Assembly (NCBI RefSeq): GCF_000327385.1
Contig: NW_008707123.1
Span: forward strand, 498,280-562,279
Reading direction: 5' to 3'
DNA length: 64,000 nucleotides
Origin: Lottia gigantea
Lineage: Eukaryota; Mollusca; Gastropoda; Lottiidae
The notes under the pieces are model-generated. The model made no database searches. It was not told the DNA's origin and worked only from the letters and a program-made list of their open reading frames with translations. Position 1 is the first letter of the stretch, and each line of letters starts with the position of its first letter. A program made the translations under genes and the position numbers. Positions 11,765 to 25,000 of this stretch are shown in pieces.

Positions 11765-13195
11765 TGGCTTGAACGAGTCTCGAACCCGCATCGCTTTGAC
11801 GAAAGTCTTTCACTCAACGCACGTACTACCGCGGATAGTTATTTAACCTAAATTTTAATCCATTTTATGTTTGATTAATGAAAACTGCCGAGAAAAAACT
11901 TGCCTTATTCAGGATTCGAACCCTTTCACAGAGGATTACAACTGTGTGAAGATGAACACCGCAATCGACTGAGCTATCGAGGACACAGAAATTACTGGGT
12001 TAAATTGAAATATATCCAGTTAGAAATCTTTAACGTTGAATAAAACTGATGGGGATCGAACCCATACCCTCCAAACATTTTCTTTTCTCAACGGACGCGC
12101 ATCCGACTGAGCTATTCAGGACACACATACTACTGGTTTAAATTGTATTATATGCATCAAGAATATTTAGCAGTGAGGAAAAGTTTGGTGGGATCGAACC
12201 CATACCCTCCAAACATTTTCTTTTCTAAACGGACGCTCATCCGACTGAGCTATCCAGGATACACAAATTGCTGGTTTAAATTGTATTATATGCATCAAGA
12301 ATATTCAACATTGAAGAAAAGTTTGGTGGGATCGAACCCATACCCTCCAAACATTTTCTTTTCTAAACGGACGCTCATCCGACTGAGCTATCCAGGATAC
12401 ACAAATTGCTGGTTTAAATTGTATTATATGCATCAAGAATATTCAACATTGAAGAAAAGTTTGGTGGGATCGAACCCATACCCTTCAAACATTCTCTCTT
12501 CTCAACGGACGCGCATCCGACTGAGCTATTCAGGATACACAAATTGCTGGTTTAAATTGTATTATATGCAGCAAGAATATTTAACGGCGAAGAAAAGTTT
12601 GGTGGGATCGAACCTATAACCTCAAAGTTATAATATTTCCCAGCGGACGCGCATCTAACTGAGCTATCGCGGTGTACAAGTAATTGTGCTATTTAGTCTT
12701 CTATCCTAAGACGAAACTATAAATTTGAAGAAAATTTAGTGGACTCGAACCCAAGATGACAGTATTTTCTGTAGCCTAATGACCAATCGCAACCGACAGA
12801 GCTACCCAGGACACAAACACTTAGCGATTTTAATTGAAATATATCCATTAAGAAATTTTAACATGAAGAAAAGTTTGGTGGGATCGAACCCATACCCTTT
12901 TAAATATTTCCTGTTTCCAGCTGACGTGCATCCGACTGAGCTATCGTGGTATACGATATTTCACATAATATAGGAAACTATCATCCTAAGAAGAAACCAT
13001 AAATTTAAAGAAAATTTTAGCGTACTTGAACTCGTGCATCCTATCATTTCTAGAGCTCAAACCACAGCGCAATCAACTGAGCTTTCGGGTAAACAGATGA
13101 GAACAGTTTTGTCTTTCTTATTGTAGAATCCGAACTTTCATCCTACAAATTAGGTCACGACGTTAAGTGCACGTGCATCCCACTCAGTTACAGTT
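11765..13195 (-). repeat. Tandem array of minus-oriented tRNA-like units, 138-bp period
   Basis: About eleven units read on the minus strand as box A-like TAGCTCAGTCGG and box B-like GGTTCGATCCC followed by a T-run (CCACCAAACTTTTC), the layout of a Pol III gene. The box B complement (ATCGAACC) begins at 12055, 12193, 12331, 12469 and 12607, an exact 138-bp period; flanking units at about 11780, 11915, 12744, 12893, 13026 and 13128 are more diverged. The A-to-B distance is about 52 nt, some 8 nt longer than in a standard tRNA, so an intron-like or enlarged anticodon region would be needed. Because 138 is divisible by three, a 46-residue repeat stays open on the plus strand; that is a by-product. 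Confidence 0.75.
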
Positions 13196-15917
13196 TTTTA
13201 CCCTAATAATAGGGCACGTTTTTGGGGATTTATTTGGGGAGGGGGGCGGGATTTGACACCATGTTATTTTTCAACTAAATTTATTTTAGATATACACGCT
13301 CTTTCGAAGATCCAGCGGTCTAGATTGGTATAATACCGCTCAACAGGAATGTTTCTAGCTTGTTCAAATTGTTCAAGGTATTCTTCACCTACAGTTCTCA
13401 TGGGTGTATATTCAGTTTTTCACAGATCCAGCGGTGTGCAATGGTATACTGGTGCCTACCAATCTATCTATTTTTAACCATCGTTCTAAATGTTCACATA
13501 ATTACCGGAAATCCAGAAATAGATTGCTAACAATTCTAACGCCGGTGATCACACCCCAAGGTATCAGACTCTGTTGACAATGGTCGTATTACAAATTCCA
13601 GACCCGCACCCTCGAAACACCAAGCTATTGTTCTTCTTCAGTCATACCACAAATGCCGAACCATATCCGCCATTGTTGACTACCATTCTTGTCGCCCACT
13701 AAGTTTAGTTGGCGCGTTTCATTTCTGACCAATGTAAAATGAAAAAAAACCCAAACGATCCTACATATTATAAAAGAGAGTACTCCGTCATATTTGTACA
13801 GCTTTTGGACCTCTTTATAATCTTTTTAGGATCAGACATGAAATGAATGGAGTTTTACGTTCTATTAATCTGCAACATGTGGGTTAATGATGATAATGCC
13901 ATGTAGGGTGCAATGAGAGAAAGTCTGCCAGGACAGTAGCATTAGCCTAATCATTGTCTATTTCCAACTGTCAAGGGATCTTTAACGTGCACAGCCTGTA
14001 GCACACGAGGCCTCCGTTTATTATCCCATCCGAACGACTAAGATCAGAGGAACTTGCCTTGATATGTCATAATATATCAGACAGTACCAATTGATTTGAA
14101 CAGTATCCTCAAATGACCAAATGATTGAACAATACGGGGAGGTTGACATTACAAATATGGCCGTATTGACTAGAGATAAAATTAGGGCGTTGGTGACAAA
14201 CATTTCTTAATCTTTATTGTCCGCCATGTTTGCCTATAATAGCTATCTAATATTGAACTTGGCAGCCACAGATTGACTTAACAATTATTGGTCATTTGAA
14301 CTGAACCCACCAAATCAAAAAGTCAAATGATCACTGGCCAAATTAAGCCGGTCATTTTTTCTTAATGTCAACAAGGCCCTAGAGTACAGGAGACTTCGGC
14401 TGGACCCAGGGCGATTCTCTAGGCGATGCCCATTGCATTGCATTTGGTAGGCACCAGAGCAAACCCTGTCGACTCTTCTTTCAAAGATTAGAATAGTTTT
14501 ATATCTAAATTGCTGTTATCAATGGTCCAGAGGTTCCCTTATACATCCAAAATTCATCGATCTAATGCTATACTGCTCCAGAATATATGGACGTAACACT
14601 CTCCTTCATTTCTAACGACTATCAATTTGAATTCAGTTTTCATGTCTGGAATAAACAAAGAAAAGTGATAACGATTCCATGGCAGAATCGCTGCATAAGA
14701 AACGTTCCATACAGATATCATCTCGACTCACAACTTGACATCCAATATGGCTACCGGTTCCCTTAAAAATACAACCAACAAAAGCTGTTTGATCTGAAAA
14801 ACGAAATACTTAAAAGCTTTCCAATGCAAATACAAGGAGCGGCATAAAATCTATTTTAATGTCTTTGTTATAAAAAGTGTCTTGGCATATACATCTATCA
14901 ATGGCGAAGATAAAACTGTTTTTAACCCTTTTGAAATCAATGACCCATCTCAACAATTTCTTAAAATAGTTCCGATATAGATTTTATTTTAAGATTATAA
15001 ATGTTATTTTCGTTTTGTAATGTTGATAAAAGTTTTCTAACTTTCCTCTGGATTATTTTAATAGAATTCAACTGAGAAATTCCTAAGTGAAGCGGGTGAG
15101 GTGGGAGCGTGTCTCCCTTGAGACCGGGGATCCAGGGGGGCTGCAACGGATTTCAGATGGCCTTGGGTGAATTTTGAGCACCGTGGGCCAGGACGTTCAT
15201 TGTTTATGACAACATTTGTACCAAAAGAAAAGTTCTTGCATAATTTCTTCAGTCAAGTGCGTCTTCCTTTTTTCGCGAATTTTCTTGCAAATTCAGTCAC
15301 GAAAAGACTCAGTAATCTTTCTATTTAAATGTTTCTGACTTCAAAAATAGAGAAATAACTGTCGAAAAATCTTACTTTTAAATAAAAAAACAAGCTATAA
15401 AACGTGTTGATTCTTGTGCACACAAAATAATTACGTGATATAAACTAAGATGACGTCATGTCAATGAATCGCGCCATTATGAGACATCGTTGTTACGTCT
15501 GCTTATTCCATATTTGGCAATTTTTTAATTTATATTCAGCAAATATACCACGAATTCAATCAAAATATAAGTCCATTAATTAAATAATATAAACATTTGA
15601 TTCGGACCTACTCGTCATTTTCAAAGTTCTCAACGGTCACGTAGGCTAGTTCCGCCATTTTGTTTACTTTTGTTGACATTTGGAGACAAATATTTCTGGT
15701 TGAAATTTCTATGTTTTGATGCAGGTCGGCTGGCGGTAATTGTCAGGTACTTACTAAGACGATTTTAAGCCGAAGGCAAATAAATAAGAAATTTCAAGAC
15801 ATTCTCACAAATTAGAGAAATCAACGTCGTAATTTATTTTTTCAGATTTTAAAAAGTAGTTTAGCAAATGTTATCGGTGAATAAATTGTTCATGGACACT
15901 AACATATGTCCTTAGAA
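13196..15917. other. Intergenic stretch with scattered repeats
   Basis: No supported coding exon. GATCCAGCGGT occurs twice (13309, 13427), pointing to a small local duplication. A full SINE-like copy lies at 13841-14042. A CRE-type palindrome TGACGTCA occurs near 15452 and CCGCCATTTTG (YY1-like) near 15652, but no adjacent gene start is evident. Confidence 0.45.
13841..14042 (+). repeat. SINE-like dispersed repeat family A, near full length
   Basis: Runs from AAATGAATGGAGTTTTACG through TGCAATGAGAGAAAGTCTG and GATCTTTAACGTGCACAG to CCGTTTATTATCCCATCCG. The reverse complement of the whole unit is at 62281-62492. Partial copies occur at 16920-16985, 36290-36416, 41535-41655, 42274-42400, 43869-44010, 49019-49070 and 52929-53000. 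The TTTAACGTGCACAGCCTGT core recalls conserved cores of mollusc SINEs, but no box A/B head is visible, so the class is uncertain. Confidence 0.6.
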
Positions 15918-16345
15918 ATTGTCCTAAGTAATTAGAAAAACTTTTGAATGTCCTTAGAAACTTTTGAATGTCCTTAGAAACTGATGATTGTCCTTAGAAA
16001 CAATTGAATGGCCTTAGAAACTAATGAATGGTCTTAGAAACTAATGAATGTCCTTAGAAACTAATGAATGGCCTTAGAAACCAGGGAATATCCTTGGAAA
16101 CTAATGAATGTCCTTAGAAACGAGGGAATATCCTTTGAAACTAATGAATGTCCTTAGAAACCAGGGAATATCCTTAGAAACTGATGATTGTCCTCAGAAA
16201 CAATTGAATGGCCTTGGAAACTAATGAATGGTCTTAGAAACTAATGAATGTCCTTAGAAACTAATGAATGTCCTTAGAAGCCAGGGAATATCCTTAGAAA
16301 CTAATGAATGTCCTTTGTAACTAATGAATATCCTTAAAAAATAAT
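15918..16345 (+). repeat. 20-bp minisatellite
   Basis: About 21 tandem copies of a 20-bp unit of the form CTAATGAATGTCCTTAGAAA with point variation (GTCC/GGCC/GGTC, ACCAGGGAATA variants). The array keeps register at 20 bp throughout, and longer repeats of variant order are visible within it. Confidence 0.9.
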
Positions 16346-17435
16346 GAAAATCTTCAGTGAGGTGGCTACATTAATATACATATGATGAATTTGAAGAAGG
16401 CCTGCCATGACACCTGTGTTTACCGCCGGGTGTGTTTCTGACCTTTCAGAAGACGTCTGACCTTTTCAAAATGGCCGCCATCATGACAACCATTTAGCAA
16501 TGGAAGATCAACTCACAATGGTGACTTTCTCAAAGATGTTCAACGAATAAATATTGAAATTGATTCTTTACTAATAAAACGATGTTCTTCTTCAACTTAT
16601 TTGCTGATTTTTCAGTCAATATTGCTCTGTTTGTCGGCCATGTTTAAATCGCCCTTTTTATTGGCCGTGTTTGTATTAACGTCGCGATGTTGACCGTGTA
16701 TATATGAGAAGTAGATATTTAAAGATGGACTGTATTGACTTGTCGTTTTACTAGAAACAGTATCTTATGGTCGTGTTGATTTGTTCTGATGTCAGTATAC
16801 GGTTTTCACACCTTGCTCCCGTGTCCCCGGGTCCTATCTTCGTGATATATCACTACCCCTACTGTAGACAGAATATCAGAAATAGAATGGAATTTCTTTT
16901 TGCTAACGGAGTCTTGTGAGGACAGCTTACTCTGTTTCGATTTCCAACTGTCGACGGCTCTTTAACGTGCACAGCCTGCAGTAAAATAAATTTTGCTTAA
17001 TTTCAAATCGAGAACAGATTCAGAAGTTATCAACGACAGAACAATTATTAAAAGTAACAAATGAAAAACTAAATTTACTTCTGCAATACAAACATCTTCT
17101 GCAGCTACAAGCCGGCACATCATAGACAAAACTAACCGATAACATGTGACGAAACCATCCGATAAGTGGATTAGACAAATTTCACGATTGGACACTGAAC
17201 AGAAGTTTCTTTTCAACCATTTCGCTTTTTCTTTTGATGAAGATGACAAATTTAAGATATCTCGGCTCAGTCGATTCTAAAAATAGATTCGACGTTCTTC
17301 TGAAGTCGATTAGAATCAAAGAAACTCTTCAGCTATTTTGGGAGAATAAAGAAAAACTAAAAGTAAATGGAGGAGACCTATTTTGGCTTTTGGATAAGAG
17401 TATTCAACTTATTATCTCTAAAACAAAGACTGTTC
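16346..17435. other. Intergenic stretch without supported gene
   Basis: Contains a fragment of SINE-like family A at about 16920-16985 and an AAAATGGCCGCCAT motif near 16469. A 95-codon minus-strand open frame (16962-17249) has no splice support and no recognisable domain. Confidence 0.35.
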
Positions 17436-17905
17436 AACCCCGGGGTATTATTTAAACTTTTTCTTGACCTACTTATGTCTCCAGCTGCATCAAAGGGGCG
17501 GGAAAATAAAATGGGCGGGAAGTAAAGGCGCGAACAGACGTCAAATACGTGTGGGTCAATTTGACCTGAAACCCCCTTAGTTCCTGAAAACCCCGGGGTA
17601 TTATTTAGACTTTTTCTTGACCTTCTTAGGTCTCTAGCTGTATCAAAGGGGCGGGAAATAAAATGGGCGGGAAGTAAAGGCGCGAACAGACGTCAAAATA
17701 AGGGTGGGTCAATTTGACCTGGAATCCCCTTTAGTTCCTGAAAACCCCGGGGTATTATTTAAACTTTTTCTTGACCTACTTATGTCTCCAGCTGCATCAA
17801 AGGGCGGGAAAACAAAATGGGCGGGAAGCAAAGGCGCAAACAGACGTCAAAATAAGAGTGGGTCAATTTGACCTGAAACCCCCTTAGTTCCTGAAAACTC
17901 CGATT
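17436..17905 (+). repeat. Three tandem copies of a ~154-bp GC-richer unit
   Basis: Units begin at ACCCCGGGGTATTATTTA (about 17438, 17590, 17744) and share GGGCGGGAAGTAAAGGCGCG, GACGTCAAA and GGGTCAATTTGACCTG. Sequence identity is high and GC content is well above the surroundings. Each unit carries a GTCAATTTGAC palindrome and GC-box-like GGGGCGGGAA. Confidence 0.85.
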
Positions 17906-19078
17906 ACATCGTTTGGGTCATCCCGACTAAAACATGACAATTGCCTCCAGTGGCTCAGCTATAGATGGCCCTTGGGGTTGGAGGACTCGGTTCAACAAAC
18001 CCCATGAGCCACTGATTGCTTTGCGGGAATATCTGAAGTTGTTGTTCTATATTATATTGGACTGACTTTAGTACGACTGTACAGCTGTGTTTTTAGATAG
18101 GCTTATATCTACACGAAACCCGAGTTCCATTGCAACATTTGTCTTACAGATTTGGTCTGGTAACAGACTTTGATCGATTACACTCCTCAACTCATGCCAC
18201 TCGGATATTGAGATTCTCATTTTCATATAGGCTTACTTCCGGTCCATTGGCGCTTTTTTATATGATAAATAATCCGCTTGTCAACAAAAATAGAAATTTT
18301 GGCAAAGATCTTCCAAAAATGGCCAGAGACCCGAAAAAGACGCAGGCAATGACTTGATGGTATTACTGAAACATATATCAAGACCTACATATTGGCATCG
18401 GATACTGCATATTCCCCTGACGTCCTATTTTTAGCCAATTTCAATCCAAAACCCAACACCCAACAGAATAGACATGCAGAAGTATGCAATTCCTTATACA
18501 GATACGTTACAAATAAACACCGAAGACCGAATAGATAAATATTTCATTCCATGTCGATCGTTTTTCTCATTAAAAAATATTTGATGGGATTTCTTGAATG
18601 TGTTCGGAAGTAGAATAATTGCTAGAATTTCAAAAAACGTAACCTTAGATACGAAATGCAATACCCTTTTTACACAAATCTGCAGCAAGTCAAATATACC
18701 AGAGAGAGACTCAAATCACGTTTTTGGCAGTTGTCTATCCTTCGCCTCATCCTAGTAAACAACTCGATCTGGTTTTGAAGCATTACCAAATATTCTGATC
18801 TCACGCATGCGCAGTACATCGACGTCTGCTGGTATAAGAAGAAAGTTTGGTCAGTCAGAAATAATCATCGAATAGTTTTGACAAGTGAAGCAGACGTGAG
18901 TTTATCGCCAAAAGTAACGAGGCCAATTTATCTCTAGCCCTAATTAGAGAGTGGTCACGGAGCAGATCTGAGATCAAATTTCTTTTCATCGACGTTGACG
19001 AACTATAAATTTCGACTTCAATAAACAGTGCTAGGCTACTTGAGAAAATCAGGACTGTTTCGAAACGTTGTTGTCAAA
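17906..19078. other. Intergenic stretch and 5' region of the LU-domain gene
   Basis: No coding exon seen. Near 18806 is ACGCATGCGCAG, close to the NRF-1 consensus, followed by GGTATAAGAAG (18831) and TCAGTCAG (18851, initiator-like). A donor-like CAGACGTGAGT near 18890 could end a non-coding first exon. All of this is consistent with a promoter for the gene starting at 19079 but is not proof. Confidence 0.3.
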
Positions 19079-22000
19079 ATGGATGTATTTATGATATGCG
19101 GACTAATGGTTTTATTCACACAGGAAAGTTTCGGTAAGTCTCTTTTTGCGTTTTCGGTGTTATAAATATTGAGCAATCACCTGGTGAAAAGCGACATGTT
19201 CCTTCCAAAGCCCAAGCTGAAAGTCAATGGCGTAGACGGGAAATGAGTTCCATAGCTATCCTGGAACATTCTAGTTGAAAAAGAATGTCTTGGTAATTGT
19301 TCCTCCGAAGGTTTTAGCTCTGATGGTATTCCCTGTCTATATTATGCATGAACGTTCCTGATTATTTGCATCCTTCTAATTCTTTTTTTATGTGTATCGG
19401 AAACACTTATAGCTTCTATTTACGCCATTCTGATTTTCTAGTCTTTGTATGTGTATCAGAGACACTTATGTCTCCTTGTATGTACAACATGAACGCTTAT
19501 TGCTACTTACACCACTATGATTTCCCACAAGACATCTGCCGAAAAAGTATACTCTTTGCGCAGTTGGTAATAACATCCGAATTCAACTGCACACATATAA
19601 GTAATTCGCAAAGCCTTAAAGAACCTATTTTTTGTCATGCAAAAAACAATGATGAAGACCTTGCTTGGCAAATGATTGCAAATATGAAAAAATGTCAATA
19701 TTTAAACTTTACTTTAAAAATTCGATCAAGAAATCGACAACCATTTTAAAATTAAAGAAATAATGGTCCTATTTAGACCAGAATGTAATCAACAGCGTGT
19801 TTGTGTAACATGCAATCTCGTCATATTTTACCCTGTCAGAAAGCTGCCAAGTGTCGTCAGTAAATTTGAATTGTTGCGAAGATCAACATGTACAGTGGAC
19901 AAAACATGCTTTTATTCCAAACCACAACTGCGTTTTATAGTCGATACACTTTTTTATATTGATGACAAACATTGTATTTCATTTCATGATTTGATATGAG
20001 CTCTGTTTTTCGGCCACGAAAAAAACTTATTAATTTGCGAAGCGCAGTTTTCTTGCAATTTGCCAACATTACCATAGTGCCTAGCGTAGTCTTCTTTCAA
20101 TTTGACAACACTACCATTGTGCCTAGTGCAGTTTGCCAGCTTGTTATGCTCGATAGTTCGGCAAAACTGGTTTAGAACAGGCCACACCGAGCTCATTAAT
20201 GCATGAACAAACTGACGACAAGTTAAAAGGGGAAGATATCAAAACATACTGATGTTGCTAAAGGGAAAAGATTTAGCGGACTAAGGACAAGTGGAACGAG
20301 TTCTGACCGACTTGATAAGAATGCGAGCTAATTTAACAGATTGTCAGCTGTTGAACGGAGTCAGCTAGCTGGATAAATTGTCAGAAGGTTGAACAGGCTG
20401 CCAGCTAGTTGGACAAATTGTCAGAAGGTTGAACAGGCTGCCAGCTAGTTGGACAAATTGTCAGAGGGTTGAACAGGCTGTCAGATGATTGAACGGACTG
20501 TAAGCAGGTTGAACAAAGTGCCAACTAGTTGGACAAATTGTCAGAAGGTTGAACAGACTGTCAGATGGTTGAACGGACTGTAAGCAGGTTGAACAAAGTG
20601 TGAGCTAGTTGGACAAATTGTCAGAAGGATGAACAGGCCGTCAGATGGTTTAATGGACTTTCAGTAGGTTGAATAGACTGTCAGCTAGTTGAAATTGTTG
20701 TGGGCAAGTTGAACGGACTTTGAGTAAGGTGAACGAAATGCGACATGTTGAACAGATTGTCAGCAAGTTGAACAGATTGTGTCTGAGTTGACCAGACGGT
20801 CAGCAAGTTGGACAGACTGTGTCAGCAAGTTGAACAGGCTATCGGCAACTTGAACTGACTGTGAATAAATTGTGAGAAACTTACAGAAGAATAAAAGAAT
20901 TCAGGGATTCATTGTTTCCGTAATATGGATGACCCTTCCTTTTGTAGGTCTGAAAAATGTCAATGTCTTACGATTATGAATTTAGTAAAATGATTGCGAC
21001 TGACGCTTGAGTTATTTTCTGATCTGAAAAGCTATTTATAAATCCATTCGTTTGAACTTGATCATAATAAAAAATCAAGACCAACATTTTGAAATTATTA
21101 AGAAATATTTCTCTGTGCGGTTTGTTTTGAGTAAACAACCTGTCGCCGTTTTCTGCGACCTTTTTTGATCAAAAGCTTTAAAAAAAATTATTTATCTCGA
21201 CTGAAATAGACAGACGATGTTGACAGTCGGATTGAGCAATCAGAAGAATTCTATTTTGGGCATACTTGTTGTTTTAAACAAATTTAAAGATCGGCTCCGT
21301 TCCTTTACATTGTTATTTTGGCAGTTGATAAATCAATATCTTCTAAATTTAAATCTTAAGAATGCTTCTTTGTTACCTAACGCATTTAAATTTGGACTTC
21401 ATTCGAGGAAATACATGGAAGAAGATGGACGTGCTTTTAGTTAACCCTGTGGGTCGCTAGTTATACAGATGTATGTGTTTGTTGCTGTTTTCGGATATTG
21501 TTCCTTGTGCTAAGGCAAGTTTAATGTTAAGTTTTATTCCCGTCATTTGCATATTATTATAATAATGAAGGGGCTAAAGGGTAACCTTGTAGACTACCAT
21601 GTTGAATCCTTTTTATTTTTGCTTTCTTGATTACTTGGTATCAGGACATGAGGTTCCTCTGAAATTATTCCATTATTTGTCTGGTACAATACAGACCACA
21701 TTTGCTGTTGTATTAACAGAAATATTTTAGGATTTGTTCCACACCATTGTAGACTTTGTCGTCTTGTAGTCTTCCCAAAAGAAGCCTTTCATGATTTGTC
21801 TGTAACTCCTGTTGGTAATGTCTCAGTCACTGATTATAATTTTATGATTTGTTTGTTCATATACTGAAGAATTTTCATATTTATTATGTTATTACAAGAA
21901 TCTTCCCATTAGAACATTCCTTGGACTAAAGATCGCTAGCCGTATTTGTTTTCTCAATTACGCAATACCGGTACAGACACTAACCAAACATTGTCAGTAA

Positions 22001-25000
22001 TAAGAACGTGACTTTAAGACCATTCCAACACGACCTACGGTCATCTCGACCATTTTAGCCTACTGTTGGATAATTTCAGTCAAAGAGCGTGAGACTATTG
22101 CCTAACTAAAAGTGCAATGTTTGATTTGTAAAGTATTAACTGCTTTTTCGAATGATTTTCACTTTTAAATATATTGCACAATATATATCAGGCTTCTTTT
22201 TCAAGAGAATTAGAACGTAAAATTTCACTTCATTTCGTTTGAATAGCGGATAAATAATGTTACGTTACGACTTCCAAAGAATAATATTTTTGGACCATAA
22301 TCTTGGTTTATCAACCACCAAAACCACAAAAGATTAGACTTAGATAGCCTTTAATCCGCAGCGAAACAACAGTTTACCATGGCGAAGACACGACGATAAA
22401 TCACAAAACAAACTTGGTAACAAGTTGTAAAAACCAGAGACAACCCGCGAACTGAAATCTGTCCGCCTCCATCGTCTTAAAATAGAACAAGACGAGTTGA
22501 GATGATCGGGGTATGGTAGTGATCTACTGGGTACTACTGCACCAGTCTGGACATCTCAACAACAGTCAAGGTATTACGGACTTGGTCTTATACCTTGACT
22601 ACAATAACCACTCTTCTCGTATCACGGAATTGCAGAGATTTGATTATACGCCAATCAATTCATTGCTATACAGTATAATGAATATAAGGATGATCAAAAA
22701 TATGTCCACAATGGACAACGAAGAAGAATTTTCTTGCCTTAAGCGAGGAAAGGAATAATGGTTGGCGCGACTGAAATTTGGGAATCTAAATCGAGTTTGT
22801 TAGCCTGTTTGTGTATCGCACGGCTTATCACAATATTGGTGTTTGTCCACAATATATCTTTAAGACGCCTAGCTACACACATTTCTCTTGACAGCTTCGT
22901 AACATTTACAGTTGGTAAACTCAATCTCGGCTGTACAAACTACAAACAGCTATATTTAGAACACCTACAATAGGAAATCGATTACATCAATAACATTGCG
23001 ATCGTTCTTTACCAGTTATGTCTGATCGTGTTTAATTTAGAATCGGTGTGAAGTCGTTCACACTATAGTGTTCTCGACCAGAGGCTGGACATTCCTAAAT
23101 CAAATCGACCACCGATAAAATAACTTTCATCTCTTCGGGCCCGTTATTGTCTTACTCTTTATGAAACACCTGATGGTACTTCTAGTGTGAGGAGTCCAAT
23201 GCTAAACAACTTCTACTCCCGATATTGGCATGCTTTGGACAAGATGTTTGTTTACTGGAAATGTTTTGCTTGTACGGATTTTTTTTTATTTCACCTCTTG
23301 GGACCTATCATCGACTAGCGATGTAGACTTCTGGGGGGACACCTGTTATCCAAGTCTTACCACCCTGAACGCTTACGGTTTATATATTTCAGCTATCAAC
23401 TGCCATGATTGTACGAGTTGGAGCCCGTACTGTCGAGAAGGGGTGGACCTGCCCTTCCCTGCAGCTGTTGCCACCAGCGAGTGTAAGAAGACAGATACTT
23501 GTTACTTGAAGAAAGAGGAAAATGGCGGTACGTTCACCCTAAAATCTTTTTGATGGGGTGGTGGGGGACTGTCAACTTTTGTAGAAGAATATATATTTTT
23601 TTATTTGGGAGGGGTTGTGAGGGCTGAAAGGTTGGGATCCCTTGGTTTAATGCAAAGCCTGTAACAGTGGCGTACTGGGTTTCTATGGTCGCTTAATGAC
23701 CCTTTTATGATTGTTTTCAGTAATCACAAGAGGCTGTGCCGACTGGTGGATGTCGTCACAAGTTGATATCAACTATGTCGGCTGCCAGACCCAAGAGGTG
23801 CCGTGGATGGGAAAACAGACGTGGTGCTTCTGTCAGGAAGATTACTGTAATGGTGGCACAATTCAGGAAATTGAGAATGGAATCGGACACCGGCCACCAG
23901 GACTTAGAGATGAAATGGGAGTTCTAGCAGGAGCTGCCGGACCCACTGCTGAACCCGTCACCACCTCAAATCCCTGGGATCAAGATTGGGAAAGCATCGA
24001 CTGGAATCAGTGGACGTGGAACGAGAAGACTGGCGCTTGGGAATCTTCTGAACTCAACGATCTTAGCAACGTCAATGATGTCGCTGCCACCACGATCAAA
24101 CAAAACGAATACAACGACTTCGACAAAGATTATGAGGTAGAGGTCAAAGCTCATTCACAAGATCCAGCCTGGAACCATTGGTACTGGCACGCTGATTCTG
24201 ATAGACCACAATGGCCGACCAACGAAGTCAGAGAGCAGACGACAGAAGCCGCCATTGTAGCTGAAAAGATCGAAACGACAACACAAGCCATCCAAAGACC
24301 TGCTTCAGCTTCTCAATCTACCCAAGATGCGGAATGGAGTGAGGGATGGGAGCAACTCCTTCCTTGGTGGGAGGGAAATTTCCACCAATCTACCACCATG
24401 CCACCTGTCGGTATCCAAGACATTAACGTCATAGAAAAAGTACATGATCAAGATGGCGACGATCTTAGTCAAGTGATTGACATTATGCCGGATGTTGAAT
24501 GGGTTGATGGTCCACAAGTTATTGACAACGCTGTGGAGATTTCAGAAGCAGGTAGGTCTTGCGTTTCCCTTAAAGACTCTTATACTTCTACCAGACAACA
24601 TGTACATTTTCCTTTGTCCAATATAGATTTCAAATTTCCCTTTGCGGCTTGGATAGTTAGTACTTGGTTTGTTTATTGTGTGATTTAATGTACCTTATTC
24701 TAAAATCTCACATGACTTCTTTCAGATTTCTTTTGTTGGGATTGTTATAGCGACAGCCCACTGTGTGGTGAACGAGTTGATAGTACAAAAGCCCACTATC
24801 TGGGTAAAACAGCTTGTCCTGCCACCAATAAATGTTTCGTCCGACACGACGGCGATGGTGAGTAGGACTTATTTTTGACTCTCCTTAACTGCTTGAAACA
24901 TTGATTCTGAGATAAAAACAACAAAAGGTTGGCAAATGCAGGCAATTGGGATGATTACTTGACCGGTCACATTATATCCAATAATTTGAATGAACTTAAA

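Noticed and set aside
12143-12619. 158-codon plus-strand open frame with three near-identical 46-residue repeats
   Set aside because: It is the antisense of the 138-bp tRNA-like array; 138 is a multiple of three so stops are absent by construction. No splice sites or start context.
11765-13195. Regularly spaced repeats suggesting a CRISPR-like array
   Set aside because: The genome is eukaryotic with introns, the repeat is the whole 138-bp unit including the 'spacer', and the conserved parts are tRNA promoter boxes.
16962-17249. 95-codon minus-strand frame with a hydrophobic segment
   Set aside because: It overlaps a SINE-like fragment, has no splice or promoter support and no recognised domain.
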